From Ceratothoa steindachneri (lineage: Eukaryota; Arthropoda; Malacostraca; Isopoda; Cymothoidae): a stretch of DNA of 64,000 nucleotides. A program made the translations under genes and the position numbers. Positions within the stretch are counted from its first letter, which is position 1; each line of letters opens with the position of its first letter. Positions 1 to 10,614 of this stretch are shown here, in pieces. Under the pieces are notes generated by a model. It had not been told where the DNA came from. It was given only the letters and a program-made list of their open reading frames with translations, and ran no database searches. The stretch is taken from assembly GCA_963969495.1 (NCBI GenBank), contig OZ018331.1, positions 147,976,387-148,040,386 on the forward strand. Direction: 5' to 3'.

Positions 1-86
1 AAGATGTTGCCGTAAGGAATGGACTTTCCTTTCCATCCATCCACATTCAGTGTGAGTATTTTTAAAGTGTTGTTGATGTTCTCCAT
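1..86 (-). pseudogene. Fam1 copy A, start of ORF2 (endonuclease N-terminus), cut by window edge
   Basis: Reading leftwards from an ATG at 84-86, the translation begins MENINNTLKILTLNVDGWKG. The stretch LKILTLNVDGW is the usual first beta strand of the apurinic-type endonuclease that opens ORF2 of non-LTR retrotransposons. The same start appears in copy C at 5877 (MENTDNTLKILPINV) and in divergent form in copy D near 10620. The window ends after about 28 codons, so whether the rest of this ORF2 is intact cannot be seen. It lies directly downstream of the copy A ORF1 tail. Confidence 0.6.
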
Positions 87-199
87 GTTTTCTTGTTCTT
101 GAGTGTTTTTGTTCTTTTTGGTGAGTCTTAAGTGTTGTGAATTTTGCCGTTTCTGATCTTTTTGCATGCTGCAGGAATCTTTGTTCAGTTTCACATTTC

Positions 200-1468
200 C
201 TTCGTGAATAGCCTGCTCAATATCTGATTCTAATTCTGGTGCTGAGTAGGTCCATTTGATTCTTTTATCCCAGATATACTGATATATCTCCTTAGGGGAG
301 AGCTTCTCGGGGTATGGGGTCTTCTCATTTGTGGTTATCTTGATGTCGATTTCCTCTCCATTGTACTTGTAAGTACGTTTCGATGTTTTTGATCTACTTC
401 TTTAGTTTACGGGGCTCGTAGTTCCTCTGTTTTAGACATCTTCAGCATCAGATTCAGAGGACAATGAGCTCGCAAGGTTGCCCTCTGCTTGTTTAATTCT
501 TCTAGCCACTTTATTCTCCTTCTTCTCACGGCGCCTTTGTGCCTCCAATCTTTGGTCTTTCCTGGTTGATTTATTTTTTCCAGTCGTGGCCTCCGCTGCT
601 TTTTTAGATCATTTGGATTTTTCCTCTGGAGGAAATAGAGTCGCCGGTGTCTCTGGTGCACCCTTTAGCAGGAATTGCAGCTGCAGTACGTCACGCGATG
701 GTGGGTCATCCGGGACCCACATCTCTGACATACCGTTCTTTTTTAGCATGAGGTTGAGTGTTTTTGCGAATGATCCCGGGCTTGTAAGATTGTTTACGTG
801 CGCAAATAAGTTACACGTAAGAATCTTTATTGAGTTTTCGTTTTCCAGCTTTAGCTAGGTCTTCGGCTGTTGCTTCTCGGTAGTTCTGGTTGGGGCTGTT
901 CTCGCTGCTTTGGCGTAGGAAGTATTAGACTTTGTCGTTTCCTCAGCTTTCTTTATTTTTATTATCATCTTTTTGGGGGACAGGAAATGGCCATCGCCCC
1001 GTGGTTCAGCCCGCAGTGCCAAGCATTCTCGCCATCCATAGCATTTTCCAATGCAATTCGAACAAGTTATGCTTGCTCTTTGACTTCCTTTGTGGGATGA
1101 TGCTCCATTTTGAAACACCGGAAGCATACCTGGATCGGGCTATTACTCTTCAATGCCAAGATCAGCGGGAACGCTGATCTTGGCATTGAAGAGTAATAGC
1201 CCTCTTTCTTTGGCCTTTGGGCCATTTGAGTTTCACTAAACATAACTTTAAATACGTGTTTAGCACCCGTCGTCCTTGTCCTTTTCATCAGCATTTCCAC
1301 ATCTGCCTCTTTCTTGCAGATTGCGACGTAACCGGCTGGGTTGTCGATTAGTCTGGGAATAGCCACGCTTAGCTTTCCGAAGACCGTTTCGAGTACTTTG
1401 CCTCGATCCGGCTTTGGTTGTCCACCTATTGTCCTCAGGGGGACTCTTGTGGCGGGGTGGAACGCCAT
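200..1468 (-). pseudogene. Fam1 copy A ORF1 (nucleic-acid-binding gag-like protein), frameshifted
   Basis: This is a minus-strand ORF1 of the same retroelement family as copies B-E. The N-terminal part (1468 to about 1210) carries PDRGKVLETVFGKLSVAI and RLIDNPAGYVAICKKEADVE, closely matching copy E at 15440-15570. It is followed by KHVFKVMFSETQMA and a zinc-knuckle start CFRCFKMEHH near 1100-1130, then CSNCIGKC and a Lys-rich segment with SYAKAAR near 930. Near 430-530 another frame reads ARRIKQAEGNLASSLSSES, the same motif as copy C at 5405-5460. The C-terminus (about 200-380) is in a third frame with KIYQYIWDKRIKWTYSAPE-like residues. Frames change several times, so it is not translatable. 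A perfect 31-bp inverted repeat interrupts it at 1137-1202. In such elements the ORF1 product coats the RNA; no other function is implied. Confidence 0.7.
1137..1202. repeat. Perfect 31-bp inverted repeat with 4-nt loop
   Basis: Bases 1137-1167 are the exact reverse complement of 1172-1202, with GGAA between. The repeat sits inside copy A ORF1, just before the first zinc knuckle. The coding sequence resumes on the far side, so this looks like a local fold-back duplication of about 31 bp rather than a designed hairpin. It could also be a sequencing or assembly palindrome. Confidence 0.9.
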
Positions 1469-1479
1469 TTATGTGTGGT

Positions 1480-2105
1480 TGCAGCCCCGCTGGTGGAGGT
1501 GATTAAATTCAAAGAGTACACACATGTATTCAAGATGATCTTCAAGGATACAGCCATGTCCCCAAAGGCAAAAGAACTTGGCCTCCCGCTCTTCCATGTC
1601 AGGGTGTGTCCAGACCAAATAGAGAGGGAAGAGTTTACAGAGGTGCAAACGTGCTTCAAATGCTACAATTATAACCAGCATACAACTAGAACATGTCCGC
1701 AAACCCACAATTAATGCTCGATATGTGATCAATCTGGCCGCATATGGGGCGATGGCTATGTGATGCCCAGTGAAAAAGGAAGCTATCAAAAAGGTGCAAA
1801 AACAAAAGAAAGAGGATAAAGAGGCAAAATCTAACAGGACTTACGCCAAGATTGCAAAAGCAGCAATCAATGAAACGTCAACCCAGAGGACCTACCTTAA
1901 GTTCAAAAGTGAACAATCAACAAAAAATCATGTGCTGCATCTACTATGCGCACATCGCGAACCTTACAAATCCGGCAATCTTCAGCAAAGAGCTGAATCA
2001 TATATTAGTCAAGAACGGCATGAAAGAGATGTGGTTACCTGAGAACCCCGCCTCAAAGGATGTGTTAAGAATTCAAATGCAGCCTCTCAGAACAACCCTC
2101 CTATA
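1480..2105 (+). pseudogene. Fam1 copy B ORF1, frameshifted
   Basis: Plus-strand ORF1 relic, head-to-head with copy A. Recognisable homology starts near 1492 with VEVIKFKEYTHVFKMIFKDT, matching copy D (9730) and copy E (15750). The zinc knuckle CFKCYNYNQHTTRTC lies near 1650-1690. After a stop and a frame change comes a Lys/Glu-rich segment with NRTYAKIAKAA (1820-1860), then IMCCIYYAHIANLTNPA and NGMKEMWLPENPASKDVL (1930-2070). Both of these last segments recur in copies D and E. The N-terminal third seen in copy E is missing here because copy A abuts it. The C-terminal Ser/Glu-rich tail seen in copies A and C is also absent before the nested insertion. Confidence 0.7.
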
Positions 2106-2278
2106 GAAATAGAGACAGTCCCTGCCCCCAGTAGTAAAAAAACAGCAGACTGAAGTCCAACATCCTACAATAGAGTCACCCCAGCCAAAAGTTGGAAAAG
2201 TCCCACCAAATCCAGCAGCAAACCAATCCTCCCAATAAGGTGCCCGGAGTAAAAGATCTCCCAACCAACAAAGAGTAA

Positions 2279-2910
<632 letters not shown>

Positions 2911-2924
2911 CCTGGGTGAGTCCC

Positions 2925-4800
2925 GGGTGCCATTCAGAGACTACTGGAAGAATGTATTTTCTATTACACCAGAAGAGAAAGAACACTTTGACCTAGACTT
3001 TGAGGAACACATTCACGACCAACTAAGACAAGAACTACAGGACATACACCTTCAATAATACAACTGCAGAAGGATAGATGACTGGTTATGGACGGAAGAT
3101 TACGGAAGAAGAAATCCTAACGACGCTACGTACCTTCAAACAGAGAGCACCGGGAAAAAAAAGGATTAACCAAACTTAACTTCTTGAACGTCCTCCGTAA
3201 CATCTTAGAGGGGCCGGTCAATATAATGAAAGCGTGCCTAAACGTTGGCTATTTTCCGGACGAATGGAAAATCGCTAAAATGATCATTTCAGCAGCCGGA
3301 AAACCACCGGACACACCAGTAAACTCCAGGCCCATTTCCCTCATTGAAGTGGCAGGCAAGGTCTTCGAAAAGGTCCTTGCTAATAGAGTCCAAAAATTTA
3401 TGGAGGATAACAGCCTCCATAACCAACACCAGCATGGATTCAGAAAAGAGAGAGGGACTGATACGGCGCTAGCAATCATCCCACAAAAACTGGCGAAGAT
3501 TGCTAGCCAAAAAAGGTATAATGACCTGGTGCTCAGAGACGTTAAGAAGGCATTTGACAAAGTATGGAGGACTAAGCTTCAGTCCTACTACTAAGTCTTG
3601 GACTAAACTCAAGACTAGAGAAAATTCTATGTGACTACGTGACAGACAAGATAGCCTATATACAAATATACAACCACATGGAACCAGATTTCGAGCCAAC
3701 TGCAGGCATACCGCAAGGAAGGTGTCTAAGCCCCCTCCTATACAATATATACACCCTCGATCTACCCGATTCGGTCAGGGAAGACTCGCTGTATGTCCAT
3801 TTTGCTGAGGACATCTCTTAGATCATCACTGTCCCCTTCAAAAGTTCTGAACTCATGGTACAAATTACAGCCAAAGAAATCGACCATGTCAACAGGTACG
3901 AAAGAAGATGGGAAATCGCCACTAACACCTGAAAATCTAAGGTGATACCACCCTTCCGTAGGAAACGGGCCCATATCGCAACAAATGACGCCCGCATTCC
4001 ATACAGCACTGATAGAACAATACTAGGACTAAAGATAGGTCAAAATGGATACGGAAGCCCCGTTTCTCAGACCGCAGCGCGAGCGAAGGTCGAGCTCACC
4101 AAGCTATTCAGGTTCCAAAGTCTAAACATGACCAACAAAAAGATGATCTGCAACGCGCTCAGAAGATCAAAGCTACTGTATCCACTTATACCTATCAACA
4201 CTACTTCCAAAAAGAAATTACGACTCCTCCAAAGGGTAAAAAAATAAAGGAGTACTCTTAATCACCAACGTTAGTAGGAGAGAAAGAAGGAGGCAGAAGG
4301 ACCTACAGCAAATGATCCAGATGACCCCAATTAACTTGGAACTGCAGAGAGACCCCGAAAAATCTGGGAAAAATTCCCACGACACATGACGGACGAAGTC
4401 AGACAGAGACACATTGACATCCCGCTGGAGGACATACACAGAAGAACGCTAGACTTCATCAGTAGTAAAGCACAGACCGAAAGACAAGAAGAACCAATCT
4501 ACACATAAGACTACGTATATGAAATAATGACAAACAATAAACTACGCAAAGAATATACAATAAGAAGAACACTAAAAATACATAAACGAACAACGAGAGA
4601 AATACAAAAGATACAGAAAACTCCTTACAAAGGCTTGAACGCCACAATAAACTACCATAATCTACATAAAAAATGAAAACACACAAACGAACAAGCAATA
4701 CGATCACAAACCAGGAACAACAGAAACAAACATGCAATACCATCACAAACCAAGAACAACCCAAGCAAAAAACAGAAAAAGAGTACGCAAAAGAACATGA
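2925..4800 (+). pseudogene. Fam1 copy B ORF2 (reverse transcriptase part), broken
   Basis: This is the reverse transcriptase half of ORF2; the endonuclease is missing. At 2940-3050 a linker reads YWKNVFSITPEEKEHFDLDF, followed by ITEEEILTTLRTFKQRAPG near 3100, equivalent to copy D at 11975-12040. RT blocks follow: RPISLIEVAGKVFEKVL and HQHGFRKERGTDTAL (3330-3470), VKKAFDKVWR (3540-3570), then in another frame GIPQGRCLSPLLYNIYTLDL (3704-3763). The catalytic box reads FAED instead of FADD (3803-3814), so one catalytic Asp has become Glu. The thumb is at 3942-4247 with TILGLKIGQNGYGSP. Frame changes occur near 3590 and a stop at 3820. The 4250-4800 part is A-rich and fits the degenerate C-terminus. 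Not functional. Confidence 0.75.
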
Positions 4801-4839
4801 ATATAAGACCAAAAACTATGCGAACACCAATCTCAGATA

Positions 4840-5090
4840 AACGCTTGCGGTTCCCTATCACCATGGATTTTCTACCCTTCGATCTCCCTTTCACCAGGGA
4901 AATCTATCCCTATCTATCCATTTCCTACTATTATATATTTATATATGCATATATGAGTGCAATTGGAATCTTATATGTGTGTATATATTATCCTTTCACA
5001 ACTTATTATATCCAATGTCCAATGTCCCTCAGGAAATGTAGAGAATATCACCGCATAGAAAACATATTTGAAGATAGGTAAAGAGAATGA
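4840..5090 (+). repeat. Fam1 3' UTR-like tail (copy B)
   Basis: The segment contains CACCAGGGAAATCTATCC near 4890-4910 and ATCCAATGTCCAATGTCC near 5010-5027. Matching elements, CACCAGGGAAATATACCC and GTTATGTCCAATGTCC, follow copy E at 17232-17365. I therefore read it as the shared 3' untranslated region of the family. Confidence 0.5.
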
Positions 5091-5194
5091 AAACTCGAAA
5101 AAAATCCTCACTTGCATATTATATGTCCACGTCCGGAATCTGACGAACCCAGGCTGCTTTGCTAGAGAGCTAATATCGTGTGCAAGAAGAATAG

Positions 5195-6068
5195 CTTAGC
5201 ATAAATGTGGTTCCCGAAAAAGCCCCATCAAGGGAAGTCCTCCTTATGCAATACCAGCCAGAGGAAGATGCACCAGCGACAGCTTTCCCAAGAAATTAAA
5301 ACGAAAGAGCGGAAAAGAATACGATCCCGGGATCCACCTTAGCGCCTCAAAGGTCTCCAAAAAGGGACCCCAGAATTGAATCCAGGAAGAAAGGGGAAAT
5401 GAGCGAGAAAAGAGCAGCCAAAAGAATTGAACAGGCTGAAGGTAACATCTCAAGCTCTGCTTCTTCCTCTGAAGATGAACAAGAGTGCTCCCAGCCTCCT
5501 AAGACCCAGGAGAGCGCAAGGGGTAAGAACAAAATAAAGAGTTATCGACAGAACAAAAAAATACGATGGGGAAGACATCAAAATCCGCTTCTACAGGAAA
5601 GATGAAACCTCCTTCCCAGAGGACCACAAGATAAGGGAGATCATCGAAGGAGTCAAAACTGGAATGTTGAAATGGACATTCTCCAGACCAGGAAGCGCTA
5701 ATTGACGCAGCGCTCATGGTGGCCGAAATTAAACTACATAGGGACTCTTGCCTCGCCGTTAGCGAAGCAGACTTTTTAAAAATTAGGAACGGTAAAAAGG
5801 CACGTAACAAAAAGCATTAGAAGAAGACACACACACCCACACACATAAAAAAACACAAGCACTAAACAACACAAACATGGAAAACACGGACAACACATTA
5901 AAAATACTCCCAATTAACGTCATTCCGGAGCCACAGGGGGCAGGCTTAACATACCTGCGAGGCTACGGGCAAAAGTCTCACGCCGGCGTCAGTTCCCAAG
6001 CACAAAACTATGCGACAAGAAGACATTACACTAATATATACATAGACGAAACACAATACAACATGTAA
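5195..6068 (+). pseudogene. Fam1 copy C: end of ORF1 and first codons of ORF2
   Basis: Copy C is truncated at both ends. From about 5205 a frame reads VVPEKAPSREVLLMQYQPEE, matching WFPENPPSVDILSVQY of copy D. At 5399 a Ser/Glu-rich segment (RAAKRIEQAEGNISSSASSS) matches the copy A tail on minus at 430-530. In the next frame, 5556-5705 reads YDGEDIKIRFYRKDETSFPE and IIEGVKTGMLKWTFSRPGSA. This is parallel to the copy A segment with YNGEEIDIKITTNEK. ORF1 ends around 5819. ORF2 starts at 5877 with MENTDNTLKILPINV and loses homology after a few dozen codons. The ORF1-ORF2 gap is about 60 nt, as in copy A. Confidence 0.65.
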
Positions 6069-6096
6069 GATTAGTGAGTATGAACAACATTTCATC

Positions 6097-6099
<3 letters not shown>

Positions 6100-6128
<29 letters not shown>
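6100..6128. repeat. (TA)n microsatellite
   Basis: Short TA run downstream of Fam1 copy C. Confidence 0.95.
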
Positions 6129-6131
<3 letters not shown>

Positions 6132-6265
6132 GAAACAGCAAACATTACAACTAATACAACATATAAGAATCAATGAGTAAGTAGCAACAATACATTAATA
6201 CTTTTAACATGAGGTAAATTGTTGGTAAATAAAGCTAAGAAAGGATTGAAAGCTGGATATTTACA

Positions 6266-6268
<3 letters not shown>

Positions 6269-6333
<65 letters not shown>
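6269..6333. repeat. (TA)n microsatellite
   Basis: About 64 bp of TA ending exactly where the dispersed repeat R1 begins. Confidence 0.95.
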
Positions 6334-6334
<1 letters not shown>

Positions 6335-6335
<1 letters not shown>

Positions 6336-6680
6336 AGGCAATGGCTTCGCCAATCCCCTCCCTACGGGGAGTACCTTGCGCTTCGCTAATAAGATTAAAA
6401 TTTAAAATATATTTAAAAAAGCAGCCATGGTTAATTTTTTTTAAATTTTCTGAACTTCGTCAATTATAATAATTTTAAAAAGGAACTCTAAACTAAATTT
6501 CCCCCCTTTCAAAATATCACGTTTTTAAAATATAGTTATAGAAGAAGATATATAAAAATATATTTTCTGAACTTCACCATTTTGTTTTTTGATATTATAA
6601 AAGAATTATTAGAAATAACTTTGATAAAAAATACATAAGTCATGACCAAACTAAGATGAAATTATTATTCAAATACTCCC
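6335..6680 (+). repeat. Dispersed repeat R1, copy 1
   Basis: This segment recurs at 36465-36795 and 54387-54765 in the same orientation. Shared blocks include CCAGGCAATGGCTTCGC at the start, GGAACTCTAAACTAAATTTC, CCCCCTTTCAAAATATCA, AAAATATAGTTATAG, CATTTTGTTTTTTGATATTA and AGAATTATTAGAAATAACTT. It has no ORF. The GC-richer 60-bp head followed by an AT-rich body could suit a SINE or a nonautonomous element, but I see no clear A/B boxes or terminal repeats. Confidence 0.85.
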
Positions 6681-7510
6681 AGTTGTACTGGAACCTCTTA
6701 CATGGGCAGTACTGTCAGCTCCCTTGGAGCTAGGTTCTCTTTTCATATGGGGATTAGTTGGCGCACGAACAAAATATTAAATACAAAGGAAAAGTCATCT
6801 ATTAGGGAACACACCATAAGCAGTAAAACTGACATTTCTATTGAGAATTTTCAAGTATTAGCCTTTAACAACAACCAACATTGCCTAAGAACCCTCGAAT
6901 CTTTATATATCAAACACTACAAACCTACACTCGATGAAGATTTAAGTGCAATATCATTATTAATTAACTAATTTTAACTGGAATTTGTTAGTTGGTTTGT
7001 TTTTTTTTAACAAACCAAGCGTCACTGTAACCTATAAATACTAGCCCCTTGTTAAACCCACCATGCACTCTCTAGGATGGATCCACTTTAGTAAGTACCC
7101 AAATTTACCGTCTTTATATTAAATATTTTTTAACTCTTACAGTCTTTACAAAATTAAAAACAAAGTTTAAATTTATTATTTTTAACTAATGCCAGGTCAA
7201 TTTTTTTTATAGTTTTTAATTAATTTCTGCAAGAAACTTTAAATTTATTAACTAATTTATTTAGTCAGTTTTAATGCAAATTTAACTGTTGCAAGTCATA
7301 TTTAAATTTGTTTAACTTATACTACATTTTACTGATATTTTATAATTGGTAACCTTTTAAAATAATTTCTTGTTGGCCTTTTCAAGTTTTCTTCTTATGT
7401 ATTAACTTTGTAAACTTATTCTAGCCTGAAGATGACAACTTGTAGTTTTCGAAACGTGAAAAATTAAAAGATTCTTCATCCGTTTCTCGTGGCTTCGGGA
7501 TTGATCCTCA
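6660..7510 (+). pseudogene. Penelope-like element 1: GIY-YIG endonuclease C-terminus and 3' region
   Basis: From about 6672 the reading frame gives CTGTSYMGSTVSSLGARF, then HMGISWRTNKILNTKEKSSI, REHTISS and LRTLESLYIKHYKPTLDEDL, ending at TAA 6969-6971. This matches the usual end of Penelope-like element ORFs. The order is a Cys-containing GIY-YIG domain with YIG-type residues (here YMG), then an Arg, a RTGK/RTNK block, an IREH His, and a C-terminal LESLYI..KPxLN signature. The reverse transcriptase part is absent. Downstream, 6972-7510 is AT-rich and ends with a hairpin motif at 7426-7456 that resembles those in other PLE tails here. It is truncated by repeat R1 upstream and by (TC)n downstream. 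Confidence 0.65.
7426..7456 (+). ncRNA. Hammerhead-like motif in PLE 1 tail
   Basis: Sequence order is CTGAAGA (7426-7432), T, a 17-nt hairpin (7434-7450, six pairs and one mismatch around a 3-nt loop), then GAAACG (7451-7456). A hammerhead core is CUGANGA, helix II, GAAA; Penelope-like elements are known to carry hammerhead ribozymes. Helices I and III were not convincingly found by eye, so self-cleavage is not claimed. Confidence 0.4.
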
Positions 7511-7534
7511 ATATTAAATGCAGGCTTCACGGCA

Positions 7535-7797
<263 letters not shown>

Positions 7798-7869
7798 TGG
7801 TTGGGAGGAAAGAGATAAAAGCCAAGAAAATATGTATATATACACTTATATATACATATATCCTCTAAT

Positions 7870-9690
7870 GTACGTAAGCGTCCTTCGCTACGTAGAAGTA
7901 CGTTCACTTCGTAAGAGTAATCCGTTGATTACGGGGTATAAGACTGCGATTTACTACAGGGGCCAATAGCGTTTAATGAGTCTACCAAGTTGCAGTATAT
8001 TTAAAGAATGGAAACCAAAATATAATTCCAATAAGTCACTAGTTAATATATATATATATACATACGGGAAAATACAGGTAATTTAAATAAAGGACAACTC
8101 TGGCAGAATGCAGATTAATGGGTATTCTGGGGACGTTAATAGCTCGTTAATTAGTTATTGAATGGAATATTACAAAAATAAGTTAGACGGAAAGTGGGTC
8201 GATTAACGGGAGATACAAGCAAGGGTCGTTTTACCTTAATGAGATCAACTCGATGTGGGAGAATCCTTTAGCGAGTCGGCGCGGGGAAATGGACAAGGCC
8301 GATGGACGTGACCCTCGGCCGAATATTCTGACGGTGATGAGGCTGAAGGGGGGGGGGGGAGGCCAGAAGACGAGTTCACGATACTCCTTGAAGACGGACG
8401 ATGGCACATCTGCTCCAGAGAAGTGCAACCTCCAAATATCGAGACTTAGACGCGGCTCGGCGCGAAGTCTCTCACGGGAAACTGGAGATCCTTGAGGGGA
8501 TGGGGGGGTCCAGATGAGACGAGAGGAATTCCAGCAAATCCTTCGAGGACGAAAACGATTCAAAGCTTGCTCTGAACAGAGTAGGGCTTCCTAAAAGATC
8601 TCACCAGGCTGTGCCTGGTGAGATCCAACCTCGATGTTATAAATAAGCGAATACCAGGGACTTGGGGAAACAGACGCACGATCTTAACAGAAGGCGACGG
8701 GTTTTCAGACTCAATCTGGATATATTCCAAAACTTAGGGTATTTATATGACTTACATTTTGGGGGGTTTCTCTTCGTTGGCAGACTCAGACGCCTCACTG
8801 AAGACTTGCGGCGGCCAGAGGGATTAGCGTTTATCGCATGACCCAAGTATTAATGGCTTTTACGATGTGAGCAGGAAACTTTCGGTTAGTAGCCTCCAGA
8901 CTACGGAGATTAGAGTTTTCTCGGCGGGATAAAAGCTTTTAGCACGCCTAACTAAATTAACCTCGCTTGTGAGGCAGCTGACGAGTACTCAAATTCTTTC
9001 TTCATTTCTTTTCTTTGGGTTCCGAGGTTATTCCACTTGGAGTTATACTTAGAATACAGAGAGAGAGATGGAATACATGGAAAAAATTAAGGGGATATTC
9101 TTCTTTGGCCTCCCTTTTCCTTACAAAGAAGAACACTAAAGCTCATGAAAATACAAAAACATAGGACAAAAGTTCAAACAAATAATAAAAGCAAAAGTAA
9201 AAATAAATAAAAGTAAAGCGGTGCCCTCCCTACTAGCAAAAAATAACTCTCCCCGCTTTAATTATTAACCCACTATATTTTCCAATATCCCAACATCTTC
9301 TAAAATTGAGTGTATCATCTTCTAAAACGACGGATGGCGGATAGTTTATTCTTACTTGCGAAGAATCATACACAATCTATACCTTCGACTTTGTGAAGTG
9401 AGTTTCATCGTTTTCGCATTGTTCTTCACTCAAGAAAGTCCCAGAAGAGACCTCAACTGTCAGACGAGATAATTACTGGACTCTACAAAAACTCACTCTT
9501 ACTTTCCTACCCACCCTCTTTCGGGCGAATCGGGTAGGGAAGCTTGAAGTCTCCTTAGATACCTACTTGTGCGGGAGCCTTATCTGAACCGGGCGGCAAA
9601 CTCGGCGCAGGCCGAAGCTTAGCCCGGGACGGTATACTGCCGTCAAATTGCCCCCTAGATAGGAGACCATAAGGCAGAGGAAATAAAAGA
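7870..9690. other. No recognisable gene; one short hairpin
   Basis: Base composition is more GC-rich at 8230-8560 and 9530-9660, with short open frames but no motifs I recognise. A G10-type run occurs at 8349. The only clear structure is a 13-bp perfect hairpin at 8597-8625. Fam1 copy D starts at about 9700. Confidence 0.5.
8597..8625. repeat. 13-bp perfect hairpin
   Basis: Arm GATCTCACCAGGC (8597-8609), loop TGT, and its exact complement at 8613-8625. No T-run follows and no role is evident. Confidence 0.8.
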
Positions 9691-9699
9691 GAAAATAGA

Positions 9700-10603
9700 G
9701 AGCGCACAATTATGGCAAAAGTTAAACAAGTCATAAAATTCATCAATCATTCAAACAATACGGAGTATTCACAAGTTTTCAAAGTAATATTCCGCGAAAC
9801 AAATATGGTCATAAAGGCGACGAAATCAGGTATTCTCGCGTTTAATTTAAAAATCACATCTGATCAAATAAAGACAAAGGAATTCATCAGCATACAAACT
9901 TGCTTCAACTGTTATGCGCTTGAAAAGCATAATACAATGGACTGTCCGATAAAAGAGATTTAATGGTGTTCTGAGTGAAGTGATAAAACCATTCTTGACG
10001 AAATGTAATTCTCAGATAAAAAAATGTTTAAATTGCAATTGAAACCATCGCACCCTTGCAATAGCATGCCCGATGAAGCGTGAACAAATCGAAAATAAGA
10101 AAAGAGAGAGGGCTCGAGCAGAAGAACAAAAACAGAATCTTACATCCGCCAAAGTCGCTAAAGCCACAGCTGAAAAAATCCAGCCGGTAAAAAACGTAAT
10201 CAAAACTAAACAAGGGGAGTCTTTGAATATATTAGCTTGTATTCTACAGGCACACGTGTTGAATGTAGCAAACCCGGGCTCATATTCACGAGTATTAAAT
10301 CTAATGTTAAAAAACAACGGTTTAGACGAAATGTGGTTCCCTGAAAACCCTCCATCAGTGGACATACTGAGCGTCCAGTATAAACCAACAAATTTAGACA
10401 AGACCCACTATAAATACGAATACGAAGGCCCGTATACAGAACGCGAGGTATTCAAAATGATTACACCAGGCAAGTTAGAAATCCCGCAGGATCTATATTA
10501 TACGCTAAAGAAAGAAGAATTCAAGAAAAAAGATGTGGACGGACAAAATCGTGCGAAGCGTATAAAGCAGAGAGAAGAGGAACCGGAAAGAAAGAAAACA
10601 TAA
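9700..10603 (+). pseudogene. Fam1 copy D ORF1
   Basis: Two open segments make up this gag-like ORF1. 9712-9963 carries KQVIKFINHSNNTEYSQVFK, then VIFRETNMVIKATKSGILAF and the zinc knuckle CFNCYALEKHNTMDC. After a stop and a frame change, 10073-10603 (176 codons) holds a Lys/Arg/Glu-rich helix with SAKVAKATAEK. It also has SLNILACILQAHVLNVANPG, NGLDEMWFPENPPSVDIL and a C-terminal basic tail. The N-terminal region (PDRSKVFERIYG in copy E) is missing, so the copy is 5'-truncated or diverged. The ORF1 stop at 10601 lies about 20-40 nt before the ORF2 endonuclease start, as in copies A and C. Confidence 0.72.
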
Positions 10604-10614
10604 AAAATAATGGC

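Noticed and set aside
8231..8563. 110-codon minus frame in a GC-richer patch
   Set aside because: The opposite strand is also open, and the Arg/Ser/Pro composition follows from base content; no motif.
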